Source of the DNA: UBA7985 sp038141425
GTDB taxonomy: Bacteria > Pseudomonadota > Alphaproteobacteria > UBA7985
Assembly (NCBI GenBank): GCA_038141425.1
Contig: JAYQIC010000011.1
Coordinates: forward strand, 62,001 to 126,000
Direction: 5' to 3'
Length of the DNA: 64,000 nucleotides
Positions 44,821 to 54,330 of the stretch are shown here, one piece after another. Each line of letters starts with the position of its first letter. The first letter of the stretch is position 1. The notes under the pieces were generated by a model. It searched no databases. It saw nothing but the letters and a program-made list of their open reading frames with translations, and was not told the origin of the DNA. A program made the translations under genes and the position numbers.

Positions 44821-45896
44821 GCGAAACAGCGATCCACCTCGAAAGCGTGCGCAAGGATTTCGGCGACTTCACCGCGCTGAGCGAGGTCTCCTTCGAGATC
44901 TCCGACAACGAGTTTTTCACCCTGCTCGGCCCCTCGGGCTGCGGCAAGACCACCCTGCTGCGGCTGATCGCAGGCTTCCTGAACACCACCGGCGGCACGA
45001 TCCGGCTGTTCGGTGAGGAGATTGAGGCACTGCCGCCGAACAAGCGGCCGATCAACACGGTGTTCCAGAACTACGCGCTGTTCCCGCATATGACCGTGCG
45101 CGACAACATCGGCTTCGGCCTGAGCATGCTGGGCTGGAGCCGCAAAGACGTCGCCGCCCGGGTCGACGAGATGGTGAGCATGGTCAAGCTCGACCAGTTT
45201 GCCGAACGCCGCCCGAGCCAACTCTCCGGCGGGCAGCAGCAGCGGGTTGCGCTCGCCCGGGCCATGGCGCCCAAGCCCAAGGTGCTACTGCTCGACGAAC
45301 CCCTGTCGGCGCTCGACCTGAAGCTGCGCCAGGAAATGCGTCTGGAGCTCAAGCGCCTGCAGAACGAGACCGGGATCACCTTCATCTTCGTCACCCACGA
45401 TCAGGAAGAAGCCCTGTCCATGTCCGACCGCATCGTAGTGATGTCGGCGGGCAAGGTGCAGCAGATCGGCTCGGCGGTGGACATCTACGAGTTTCCGGAA
45501 AACCGGTTCGTCGCCGGCTTCATCGGCGAAACCAACCTGATCGAGGCCGAGGTGGTCGAGGTCAGCAAGGACGCGCTGACCTGCCAGCTGGTGAACGGCG
45601 CGGTGCTGATCGCCCGCTCGCTGCACGAGATCACCAAGGGGCAGAAGGGCTGGGTTTCGATCCGGCCTGAGCGCATGACCCTGTCCAAAACCAAACCCAA
45701 GGGCAATTCGCTCAGCGGCACCCTCACCGGTGCTACCTATCTGGGGACGGACAACCAGTACGCGGTCGAACTGACCGACGATCTGAGTCTGAACGTTCGC
45801 CACCAGAACCGCACCAGCGTCGGCGCGGCCATGGCAACAGGAGAACCGGTCCATATCAGCATCGCTGACAATGCCGCCCGGTTCCTGGTGGACTAG
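44817..45896 (+). CDS. potA: Spermidine/putrescine-type ABC transporter ATPase
   Basis: The 359-residue intact protein has Walker A GPSGCGKTTLLRLIAG, the signature LSGGQQQRVALARA, Walker B VLLLDEPLSALD and the switch histidine in FVTHDQEEALSMSD. A C-terminal TOBE-type regulatory domain (GWVSIRPERMTL) follows. It powers uptake through the PotB and PotC permeases. The ATG overlaps the decarboxylase stop (ATGA). Pot-type systems import polyamines but related ones take other cations. Being inside the flavoprotein-decarboxylase operon suggests it imports their substrate. Confidence 0.92.
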   Translation: MSETAIHLESVRKDFGDFTALSEVSFEISDNEFFTLLGPSGCGKTTLLRLIAGFLNTTGGTIRLFGEEIEALPPNKRPINTVFQNYALFPHMTVRDNIGFGLSMLGWSRKDVAARVDEMVSMVKLDQFAERRPSQLSGGQQQRVALARAMAPKPKVLLLDEPLSALDLKLRQEMRLELKRLQNETGITFIFVTHDQEEALSMSDRIVVMSAGKVQQIGSAVDIYEFPENRFVAGFIGETNLIEAEVVEVSKDALTCQLVNGAVLIARSLHEITKGQKGWVSIRPERMTLSKTKPKGNSLSGTLTGATYLGTDNQYAVELTDDLSLNVRHQNRTSVGAAMATGEPVHISIADNAARFLVD

Positions 45897-46817
45897 ATGG
45901 CAGCGAACATCGGAACGGGCCGCGCGGTCTCCAGCACCTTTGCCCCTCTGCGGATCTGGCTGCTGCTGCCGGGCTGGCTGAGTATCGGCTTCTTCCTGCT
46001 GATCCCAGTGCTGCTGATGCTGGTGTATTCGTTCCTGACCAAAGAATTCCGCGGCGGTGTGATCTGGGAGCCAACGCTCGCGGCCTACGATCAGTTCTTC
46101 TTCGATCGCGGCCTGTTTGGCGATGATCCACGGCGAATCGAGTGGAAGTACATCTCGATTTTCTGGCGCTCGATCTGGCAGGCTGGCGGCGCGACGCTGC
46201 TGTGCCTGATCATCGGCTTCCCGACCGCCTTCTTTATCGCCACCCGCCCGGACCGCACCAAGGTGATCTGGCTGCTGCTGGTCACCGTGCCCTACTGGGT
46301 CAACCTACTCATCCGCACCGTGTCGATGAAGTTCCTGATCCGCGACAACGGCCCGATGAATGATTTCCTGCAGTACATCGGCCTGATCAATGAGCCCCTG
46401 CAGCTGATCAACACCAACATCGCGGTGCAGATCGGGCTGTTTTACTCCTACCTGCCGTTCATGGTGCTGCCGATCTTCGCGGCGGTCGAGCGCTATAACT
46501 TCACGCTCTCAGAAGCTGCCTCCGACCTTTACGCCAACAAGTGGACCATCCTGCGCCGGATCGTGATCCCGGTGGTCAGCCCGGGCATCTTCGCGGGCTG
46601 TATCCTCGTGTTCGTACCGTCTCTCGGGGCCTTCCTCGCCCCCGACTTGCTCGGCGGTGCCAAGTCGTTCATGATCGGCTCGCTCATCGAGGAGCAGTTC
46701 AAGGGCAATATCGGCAACTGGCCCTTCGGTGCCGCCTCGTCGATGATCCTGCTGTCGCTGGTGCTGGTCGCGCTGTTCTTCTACGCGCGCTCGCAGTCAC
46801 AGGGGGAACGCGCATGA
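45897..46817 (+). CDS. potB: Polyamine-type ABC transporter permease PotB
   Basis: The 306-residue protein has six predicted membrane segments, beginning LRIWLLLPGWLSIGFFLLIP and including GGATLLCLIIGFPTAFFIA and ASSMILLSLVLVALFFY. The cytoplasmic EAA loop (EAASDLYANKWTILRRIVIP) docks on the ATPase. The ATG directly follows the potA stop with no gap. The end overlaps potC by four bases. The frame is intact. Confidence 0.92.
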   Translation: MAANIGTGRAVSSTFAPLRIWLLLPGWLSIGFFLLIPVLLMLVYSFLTKEFRGGVIWEPTLAAYDQFFFDRGLFGDDPRRIEWKYISIFWRSIWQAGGATLLCLIIGFPTAFFIATRPDRTKVIWLLLVTVPYWVNLLIRTVSMKFLIRDNGPMNDFLQYIGLINEPLQLINTNIAVQIGLFYSYLPFMVLPIFAAVERYNFTLSEAASDLYANKWTILRRIVIPVVSPGIFAGCILVFVPSLGAFLAPDLLGGAKSFMIGSLIEEQFKGNIGNWPFGAASSMILLSLVLVALFFYARSQSQGERA

Positions 46818-47652
46818 ACCGGGGTTTCGATCTGCGCCGCTACTTCGGCTTCTTCCCGATGACGCTGCTGTGTCTGTTCATCCTGTACGCGCCGCTGATT
46901 ATCGTGACGGTCTACAGTTTCAACGACAGCCGTTCGATAACCAGCTGGGAAGGCATTTCACTGCGCTGGTACGCCGAGATCTTTACCGGGCCGGAATCGG
47001 AGAAATTCCGCAAGGCCGCGTGGAACTCGCTCACCATCGCGGTAATGGCGGCAACTACGGCGACGATCATTGCCACCGCCGCGGCGATCGGCATGATCCG
47101 GGGCGGCAGCTTCCGGGGCAAGTCAGCCTCATTCGCGCTGATCTCCCTGCCGATTATGGTGCCGGAAATCGTCACTGCAGTGGCGACGCTGATCTTCTTC
47201 TCGGCCATCGGCTTCAAGCTCGGGACACTATCGATTCTGGTGGCGCACATCGTGTTCTGCATCCCCTTCGCCTATATGCCGATCAATGCGCGGCTGCAGG
47301 GGATCGACGCCAGCTACGAGGAGGCGGCCCACGACCTCTATGCCTCGCGCTGGCAGATTTTCTGGCACGTGATGATGCCGATCATGAGCCCAGGGATCAT
47401 CTCCGGCTTTCTGCTCGCCTTCATCATCTCGCTGGATGACTTCATCATCACCAATTTCGTCAAAGGCGCGGGTGTCGAAACCCTACCAACGGCGATTTTC
47501 GGGTCAGTGAAACAGGGATCAAGCCCAACATCATGGCGCTGTCGACCCTGCTTTTGCTGCTCTCCATCCTCCTTGTGACCGCCTCATACTTCGTGGGGCA
47601 GCGCAGGGAGAAACCTGTTCCAACCAACCAAAAACCTGAAACGGAGGCTTAA
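46814..47652 (+). CDS. potC: Polyamine-type ABC transporter permease PotC (one frame break)
   Basis: The second permease starts MNRGFDLRRYFGFFPMTLLC and has about six membrane segments and the EAA loop EAAHDLYASRWQIFWHVMMP. One G is missing near 47518 (GSVKQG|IKPNIMALSTLLLL). The last helix (LLSILLVTASYFVGQRRE) is in the shifted frame and ends at the TAA 47650-47652, one base before the potD start. About 279 codons. It forms the channel with PotB. Confidence 0.9.
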
Positions 47653-47653
47653 A

Positions 47654-48688
47654 ATGGCTCTCAAGTATTTAGTATCTGGTGCAGCTGCCCTGACGCTCTT
47701 TGCCGGGCAGGCAATGGCAGACGGCAAGCTGTCGATCTACCACTGGTTCGAGTACATCCCCGATGAACTGCTGGCCAAGTTCGAAGCCGAAACCGGCATC
47801 GAAGTCACCATGGACACCTACGACAGTAACGAAGCCATGCTGGCGGCCCTCAAGGCCGGCAAGATGGGGTCTTACGACGTGGCCGTTCCCGGCGACTACA
47901 TGGTCGAGATCATGATTGGCGAAGGCATGCTGGATACCTTTGATTCCAGCGAACTGTCCAACTTCGGCAACATCGAAGACCAGTGGGTGGACGTGTCCTT
48001 CGACCCCGGTCGTTCGCACTCGATCCCGTACCAGTGGGGTTCCACCAGCTTCTCGGTGAACCGCGACGTCTACGCGGGTGACATCAACACCACCTCGATC
48101 CTGTTCGACCCGCCAGCTGAGCTGAGCGGCAAGATCAACGTTCTGGACAGCCAGGGCGAAGTGATCGCGCTTGCGTCCCTGCACCTCGGCATTCCGCAGT
48201 GCTCGAACGACCGTGACCAGCTCAAGGCGCTCGACGATCTGCTGCAGTCCGCCAAGTCGCACTGGGCTTCTTTCGGCTCTGACGTGGCCAAGGACGTTCT
48301 GGTTTCCGGTGACGCCGCTGTCGGCATGATCTGGAACGGCTTCTCGTCCAAGGCGCGGGAAGAAGGTGCCAACATCGAGTACTCGTTCCCGAACGAAGGC
48401 TACGTGGTCTGGATGGACAACGTGGTTCTGCTCAAGGACGCACCGAACCGTGACAGCGCCATCGCGTTCATGGACTTCCTGCTCGAGCCCGAGAACATCG
48501 CCGCCGTCACCAACTACGCGCAGTACACTGCGGGTGTTGAAGGCGTCAGCGAGTACCTCGAGCCGGCGCTGGCCGTCATGCCGGAAAACAACCCACGCAA
48601 CGGCGCTGGCCCGGGTGCCTTCGTTGCCGTCTGTGATGAGGCAACCCAGACGGTCTACGACCAGATCTGGACCCGCCTGCGCAGCTAA
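47654..48688 (+). CDS. potD: Periplasmic polyamine-type binding protein PotD/PotF
   Basis: The 344-residue protein has a signal peptide (MALKYLVSGAAALTLFAGQA, cleavage after AMA). The binding-protein core starts LSIYHWFEYIPDELLAKFEA, with the family stretches TYDSNEAMLAALKAG and DVAVPGDYMVEIMI and the hinge region IPYQWGSTSFSVNRDVY. It delivers ligand to PotBC. It is last in the operon, followed by two strong hairpins. Acidic ligand-binding residues suggest a cationic substrate; whether that is putrescine, spermidine or another amine is open. The frame is intact. Confidence 0.9.
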   Translation: MALKYLVSGAAALTLFAGQAMADGKLSIYHWFEYIPDELLAKFEAETGIEVTMDTYDSNEAMLAALKAGKMGSYDVAVPGDYMVEIMIGEGMLDTFDSSELSNFGNIEDQWVDVSFDPGRSHSIPYQWGSTSFSVNRDVYAGDINTTSILFDPPAELSGKINVLDSQGEVIALASLHLGIPQCSNDRDQLKALDDLLQSAKSHWASFGSDVAKDVLVSGDAAVGMIWNGFSSKAREEGANIEYSFPNEGYVVWMDNVVLLKDAPNRDSAIAFMDFLLEPENIAAVTNYAQYTAGVEGVSEYLEPALAVMPENNPRNGAGPGAFVAVCDEATQTVYDQIWTRLRS

Positions 48689-48701
48689 GCCTGCTCAAGA
48701 C

Positions 48702-48767
48702 CGGCCGTCCACGCGCTGGACGGCCGAACAAAATGACGCCTGCCGGAGGTCAAAGCCCGGCAGGCGT
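48702..48767 (+). terminator. Double hairpin terminator of the pot operon
   Basis: The first stem is CGGCCGTCCA with TGGACGGCCG (48702-48726, perfect 10 bp). The second is ACGCCTGCCGG with CCGGCAGGCGT (48736-48767, perfect 11 bp), followed by TGTTCTT. It separates the operon from the convergent monooxygenase gene and may act in both directions. Confidence 0.75.
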
Positions 48768-48822
48768 TGTTCTTGATCAGGGGTCTTGATTTGCGAGTCG
48801 GGGTGTTGCGCAGGCGAGCCGC

Positions 48823-50061
48823 TTAGGCAGCAGCAACAGCAGACTTTTCGATGTAGGCCGCAAGGTGCTTAGCGTCCTGATAGACACCCCAGATGAACGA
48901 CGACCCGCGCATGGTCAGCCACGGCAGACCAAGGAAGTAGACGCCCGGGGCATGGGCAATGCCGCTCTGGTGCTGGGGACGGCCCTGCGCATCGAGGGTG
49001 TCGACCTTGAGCCACGAGAAATCCTGCCGGTAACCGGTCGCCCAGATGATGGTACTGACCCCACGCTCGGCCAGATCGAGGCTGAGCCTCGGCTCGGTCA
49101 TGCACAGCGGGTCGGCCTTGATGTGGCGCGCAGCCTCATCCTCTGGCGCGTCGATCCCCCGCTCGCTGATGAAGTCGTCGACTTCGTCGAGCAGGCCAAG
49201 ATAGTTGTCATCGCCCGCGCGAATGTTGTCGGCGAGGTCATCGGCGAAGGTGAGGGTCGCGCCGTCGCAGCCCGCGAGCATGCCGACAAGGTTCATGCCC
49301 TGCGCCGCGTACTCGCGAAAATCCACGGTGTAGCCACCGAAGGCACCGCTGACAGAAATGGTGACGTGCTCGCGGCCGGCAGGCGGGGTCTTCATCTCCC
49401 ACTTACCCAGAACCCCGAGCCAGTGGCAGTAGTCCTCGCCCCGGTACCGGCGCGGCGGCCGCTCGTGCGGACCAACGGAGAGATAAACCTCGCGCCCGGC
49501 GCGGTTGAGCTCGTCGGCAATCTGCGCACCCGAAGAGCCGGCACCGACGACCAGCACGGCGCCGGGGGCCAGTTGTTCCGGGTTGCGGTAGAATTTGGAA
49601 TGCAGCTGGGTCACCGGGGCTGATTCGGGCACCATCGGCGGGATCAGCGGCACCTGAAACGCGCCGGTTGCCACCACAATGTTGTTGGCCCGATAGCGGC
49701 CCTTACTGGTCTCGATCAGGTACCGGAACCCACCCAGATCCGGGGCTGCGGACAGCACTTCTTCTTCGGTCCGGATCGGCAGGCTGCGCTCGCGGGCGTA
49801 GTCTTCGAAGTACCGGGCACAGGCGTGCTTGGTGGCAAAGGCATCACCATCGGTATCGTCGAATTCCTTGTCCGGGAACCGGTCGTGCCAGGCGGGGCCA
49901 TTGGCCACAAGGCTGTCCCAGCGACTGGTGCGCCAGGCCTCCGCGATCCGTGCCTTTTCAAGGACAACATGGTCGATACCACGGGCCTGCAGGTGCGCGC
50001 TCATCGCGACCCCAGCCTGCCCGGCTCCCACTATCAGGGTATCAACCTGAACCACATTCAT
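48823..50061 (-). CDS. Flavin-containing monooxygenase-like protein
   Basis: The 412-residue intact protein has an FAD motif at the start (VDTLIVGAGQAGVAMSAHLQ), an NADPH motif in the middle (VLVVGAGSSGAQIADELNRA), and the ATG-type motif IIWATGYRQDFSWLK. This order is that of class B flavin monooxygenases (CzcO/YUCCA-like). It would add one oxygen to a nitrogen, sulfur or carbonyl carbon. The substrate is unknown. Adjacency to the amine cluster makes an N-oxygenation role conceivable. ATG 50061 (MNVVQVDTL) is preferred over an upstream start 18 bases away because it places the FAD motif normally. Confidence 0.82.
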   Translation of the reverse strand: MNVVQVDTLIVGAGQAGVAMSAHLQARGIDHVVLEKARIAEAWRTSRWDSLVANGPAWHDRFPDKEFDDTDGDAFATKHACARYFEDYARERSLPIRTEEEVLSAAPDLGGFRYLIETSKGRYRANNIVVATGAFQVPLIPPMVPESAPVTQLHSKFYRNPEQLAPGAVLVVGAGSSGAQIADELNRAGREVYLSVGPHERPPRRYRGEDYCHWLGVLGKWEMKTPPAGREHVTISVSGAFGGYTVDFREYAAQGMNLVGMLAGCDGATLTFADDLADNIRAGDDNYLGLLDEVDDFISERGIDAPEDEAARHIKADPLCMTEPRLSLDLAERGVSTIIWATGYRQDFSWLKVDTLDAQGRPQHQSGIAHAPGVYFLGLPWLTMRGSSFIWGVYQDAKHLAAYIEKSAVAAA

Positions 50062-50192
50062 ACCTAAGGACTCTCGCATCGTTTGATCGAGTTTAGGTCA
50101 GGCGCGAGCGAGAAAAAAACAAATATAAGGAAAGCCTTGATTGCCCTGAGGCTAAGGTTCTCCAGCCGCAATGGCAGTCCGCTGGCAGTCGG

Positions 50193-51730
50193 TCAGTAGC
50201 CCGGGCTGCCGGCATAACGATCGTCGGGCACGTAGTCGGAGAACTTGGTCGTCGAGCCGTCGAAGTAGAGGGTCACGTCGCCCGTTGGACCATGCCGGTT
50301 CTTGGAGATGATCACCGAGGCCTGATTGTGGATGGTCTCCATGTGGTTCTGCCAGGCGTCCATCCGCGAGGCGAAGGTGCTTTCGTCTTCCTCGCCCTTC
50401 TTGATCGGCATTTTGTTCTGCTCGTAGTAGGCCTCGCGGTAGATGAACAGGACCACGTCGGCGTCCTGCTCGATCGAACCCGATTCCCGCAGGTCGGCGA
50501 GCTGCGGACGCTTGTCGTCGCGGTTTTCCACCTGCCGCGAAAGCTGCGACAAGGCGATCACCGGGACGTCGAGTTCCTTGGCGATCCCCTTCAGCCCCCG
50601 GGTGATCTCGGAGATTTCCTGCACCCGGTTTTCCGACCCGCCGGACCGGCCCTGCATGAGCTGCAGATAGTCGACGACGATCAGGTCGAGGCCGCCGTAC
50701 TGTCGCTTGAGCCGCCGGGCGCGGGTCCGCAGCGCCGCCACCGGCAGCGCCGGGGTGTCGTCGATGAAGAAATCGAGCGTTTCCAGCTCGCGCGCGACGT
50801 TGTAGATGGTGCCGAACTGATCCTTGTTGATCTCGCCCTTGCGGATCACTTCCGAACTGATCCCGGTCTGCTCGGACAGCATCCGGGTCGCCAGCTGCTC
50901 CGAGGCCATTTCCAGCGAGAAGAACGCGATCTTGCCCCCGGCCTTCTGCGCAGCGTTGAAGGCCATGTTGGTCACCAGCGCGGTCTTGCCCATGGCCGGG
51001 CGCGCCGCGAGGATGATCAGATCGGAGCGGTTCAGCCCCCCGAGTTTCTTGTCGAGATCGGTGAAGCCCGACGGGATGCCTGTGTAGTCGCCATCCCGAC
51101 TGACCGCTGCGTCAATGATGGCCACGGTCGAGGTCAGGATGTTCTTGAATGCCTTGGGACCGTTTTCGATCTCGCCTTTGTCGGCCAGCGAATAGAGCTG
51201 TTCCTCCGCCCGCTCGATCTGCTGCATGGGCGGGTTTTCAAGATCGATGGAGAAGGCCTCGTTGACCACGACCTCGCCCAGATCGATCAGCTGCCGCCGC
51301 AGGTGCATGTCGTAGATGGTACGGGCGTAGTCGGTGGCGTTGATAATGGAGACGACCGAGGCCTGCAGCTCGCCCAGATAGCGACCGCCGCCGATTTCTT
51401 CGAGCGCACCATCCTGGTCGAACATGGTCTTCAGGCGCGCCGCGTCCGCGATCTCACCCTTCTCGATCAAGGCCTGAATGGCGGCGAAAATCCGCCCGTG
51501 AACCGGCTCGGCGAAGTGTTCAGGCTGGAGAAAGTCGAAACCCGTTCGAAGGCCATGTTGTTGGTCAGCAGCGCCCCGAGCAGCCCTTGCTCCACCTCGA
51601 TATTCTTCGGCGGCTGGCGCAGGCTCAGCCCCGGATCCGCGAGCGCCGTCGTCGCGCCGCTGGGCACGAGGCTGCCATCCTCCGGCGGGGAGAACGGATC
51701 GATCGGGGGCGTGTCTTCGAAATTGTCCAT
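50193..51730 (-). CDS. dnaB: Replicative DNA helicase DnaB (one frame break)
   Basis: DnaB unwinds DNA at the replication fork. The N-terminal domain includes LRQPPKNIEVEQGLLGALL and HFAEPVHGRIFAAIQ. The RecA-like motor has Walker A LAARPAMGKTALV, Walker B LIVVDYLQLM and ALSQLSRQVENRDDKRPQLADLRESG. One G is missing near 51535 (AFERVS|DFLQPEHF). The ATG at 51730 (MDNFEDTPP) is the best start. About 512 codons; no intein is seen. As an essential gene, its break is best read as a sequence error. Confidence 0.94.
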
Positions 51731-51895
51731 GCCTTGGTATAACAGACAACGACGCATAATGCCGATTGTAAATCGGCGCCGCTGTGGCGGGTATATCGCT
51801 TGGCACGGCCACGAAATGCCCGTGGAAAACGGGGATAGAGGGGACCATTCAGGTTCGGGAGCGACGGACTCCTGCGACCCCGACCAGCCCGCCCG

Positions 51896-54052
51896 TCAGT
51901 CGTCGGTTGTCGAGGCCGACGCCGCGAGGATCAGGCTGGGCGCTGCGTCGGGCGCAACCCCGACGCGGGGCTCCAGCCGCAGGCCATCGAGATTGACCCG
52001 TCCGCGGCGCGCGCGCAGCGAAGACAGGCTTTGCCCGAGGATACCCTCCAGAGCGCGGGCTTCGCTGTGACGGACGGCCGAACCCGTCAGCCAGGGGTCG
52101 GGCGGGCTGAGCGGAAAGGCCCCGGATACCGCCAGATGATCACCATCGCTGCCGTCACTCAGGGTGCAGACACCCGCCGCGCTGATCAGCTCCTGATTTT
52201 CAGAGAACAGCAGGTCGATGCGGGCCTCGGCCTGCTGCAACTGCGCCTGCGTGGAATCGCGCTCTGCGGTCAACGCCATCACCGCCGGCTGCAGCCGTGC
52301 CTGATCGGCGCGCAGGCTGTCCCGCTCCCCCAACACGGCTTCCAGCCGCTGGCGCAGTGCGGCTTCGGCCATCTGGTCGGCGGCATCTTGCGTGTCCATG
52401 TCCGGGGTCGGGTTCAGCGCTGTGGCTGCGGTCAGGCTCGCCTTCAGCTGTTCCTGGTTCTCACGCAGCCGGTTGAGCAGCAGGCGCGCGTTCTCGACCC
52501 CAGCCATGGCGGCTTCGCGCTGCCGGGTCAAGTCGACGATTTCCTGTCTGGCGGCGTTGAGTTCGTTTCGGGTGTCGAGCAGCTGCTGGGCCAGTTGACC
52601 CCGCTCCGTGCGAAGCGCGGCGATGGTCTGATCGCGCTCCAGCACGGCGGCAATCACCGGATGGGCTGCTGCGGCTTCCGGCACGGCCTCCGCCGTAACG
52701 GTGGCCCCGGCTTCGATCCGAGCCGCCAGACCCAGCGCCTCATCTACGGCTGTGCGCGCGTCCTGCAGCCCGGCTTCAAGCGCAACCAGCCGTGCCTTGA
52801 GCGCCTGTGAGCGGCCCAGCCGCGCGGTCAGTTCGGCGTCGACCGCCAGCCGCGCTCCATGATCTGGCGGTAGCCCTCGCGCATGTTCTCTGACAGCGGC
52901 ACCAGATCGGGCGAGGCCATGGACAGCCGGGCGGCGAGGTCGGCACGCTGTTGCAAGCCGAGGCTCGGGCCTTCCCAGCCTTGCGCCTGCGTGGAGAACC
53001 GCCCCAGCATCTGTTCACGGTCGCCGAGCTGCGCCAGCAGACGGTCGGCTTCTCCTTGCACCCGGTCGATATCGGCCGAGAGTGGTGTCATGTCTGGTGC
53101 CTCACCCGACAGCTGCGCAGCGAGGACGTCGGTTTCGGCAATCGCCTGCACGCGGGCTTCAAGCGCGGCAACCTGCTCGTCCAGTCGTTCCATGTCGCCA
53201 TCGACCCGGCCGAGGTCGCGCAGCACCAGATCCTGATCCTGCAGCACCAGCCGTGCGATCTGCGCAGCGTTGCGTCGGGTGTTGGCGGCGTGGCTGCGCG
53301 CGAGTGCGGCATCGAGATGCGGTTGTACGTCCGAACCCGCCGCAGCGAGCAGCATTGCGCCTCCGGTCCGGGCAGGCAGGCAGGCAGGCAGGCAGGCAGC
53401 TCAGCGCCATCTGCGTGCCCTGTTCAAGGCCGAGGCCAACGAGGTACACGGGGATTTGGTGCTGCCCCAATCGGGTTGCCAAAGCGCAGACATCGCCACC
53501 GCAGCTGTCCAGACCGTCGGTCAGCACCACAATGGCCCCGCCGTGATCACCGCTGGAGCGCATGATCCGCGCGGCTGCGGTTTCAATGGCGTCGGCCAGC
53601 GGGCGTTCTCCGGCAGCCGGGCTGGGCGTGGTCTGCCAATCCTGCATCAATCGGGCGTCAAGGGGGCGTTCGACCGGGTTGGTCAGCACCTGAATATCGG
53701 CGCAGTCCCCCGCGCGCCGGTGGCCAAAGGTCACCACGCCGGTACGGGCACTGTTCGGCAACGCCGCCAGCGCGACAGGCAGGGCCTGCTGCACCCGTTG
53801 CAGCCGGCTCTCACCAGCGTTCCACGGGTCGTACAGGCTCAGCGACTGGTCGAGCACCACCATGACATCGGACCGGGCCGCCAACGCCTGCTCCAGAAAC
53901 GCGGCTGCCGTGGTCCCGGGGTCGGGGGCCTCGCTCAGATCCCGGCCAAGGTCTGGGCCAAGGTCTTGAGCCTGTGCCTTAGGCAGGCAACCGAGCAGGG
54001 CCGAAACCAGCACGAACAGCCCGACCAGCATAGCCAGCAGGCTGGAACGCAA
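51896..54052 (-). CDS. VWA-domain lipoprotein with long coiled coil (breaks at a tetranucleotide tract and near 52855)
   Basis: The N-terminus (LLAMLVGLFVLVSALLGC) looks like a lipoprotein signal. A von Willebrand A domain follows with the metal site DQSLS (VMVVLDQSLSLYDP) and IVVLTDGLDSCGGDVC. After that come several hundred residues of heptad-like coiled coil (LEARVQAIAETDVLAAQL, LRTERGQLAQQLLDTRNELN) and a short globular end. Total is about 719 codons. The frame changes at a TGCC repeat (53371-53398) just after the VWA domain and again near 52855. The start is uncertain (TTG 54052 or ATG 54031). No function is recognised beyond a likely envelope scaffold or sensor. Confidence 0.6.
53371..53398 (-). 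repeat. Tetranucleotide microsatellite, seven TGCC units, in coding sequence
   Basis: Seven tandem GGCA units on the + strand (TGCC on the coding strand) lie inside the VWA-protein gene. The tract is 28 bases, not a multiple of three. With seven units the downstream frame is lost; with six or nine units the VWA domain would read straight into RTGGAMLLAAAGSDVQP. This is the layout of a slipped-strand switch. Confidence 0.8.
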
Positions 54053-54264
54053 CCCGCGCCAGAGCGCGGGTCATGGGGGCTGAACTGATCCGACCTGAAA
54101 CCACGGTCTGTCTCCGAAAATGCAGCGCCACAGCCCGCCTTTCGCAGATTGCAGCGCATAATATATAGTCATCAAGGGTTATGCGTCTTTTGATAAATAC
54201 ACGCAGCAAGGCGCAGGCCGCGGGTTGCATCACGGGTTGGACGGCAGGTGATCAGGCAAAGAAA
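54053..54264. promoter_or_regulatory. Gap upstream of the VWA gene
   Basis: An AT-rich stretch at about 54158-54200 (ATAATATATAG and TTTTGATAAATAC) is the likely promoter zone of the minus-strand VWA gene. No specific operator or RNA gene is seen. Confidence 0.3.
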
Positions 54265-54288
54265 AAGGCCGCCCGGTGAGGCAGCCTT
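54265..54288 (-). terminator. Intrinsic terminator of the ETF-QO gene
   Basis: On the minus strand AAGGCTGCC and GGCGGCCTT form a 9-bp stem with one G-T pair and a six-base loop, followed by TTTTTCTTT. It lies about 45 bases beyond the stop of the gene at 54331-55986. Confidence 0.75.
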
Positions 54289-54330
54289 TTGCAAAGTGTC
54301 AAAGGGTTCCAACGCGTGGAACCACCCTCA

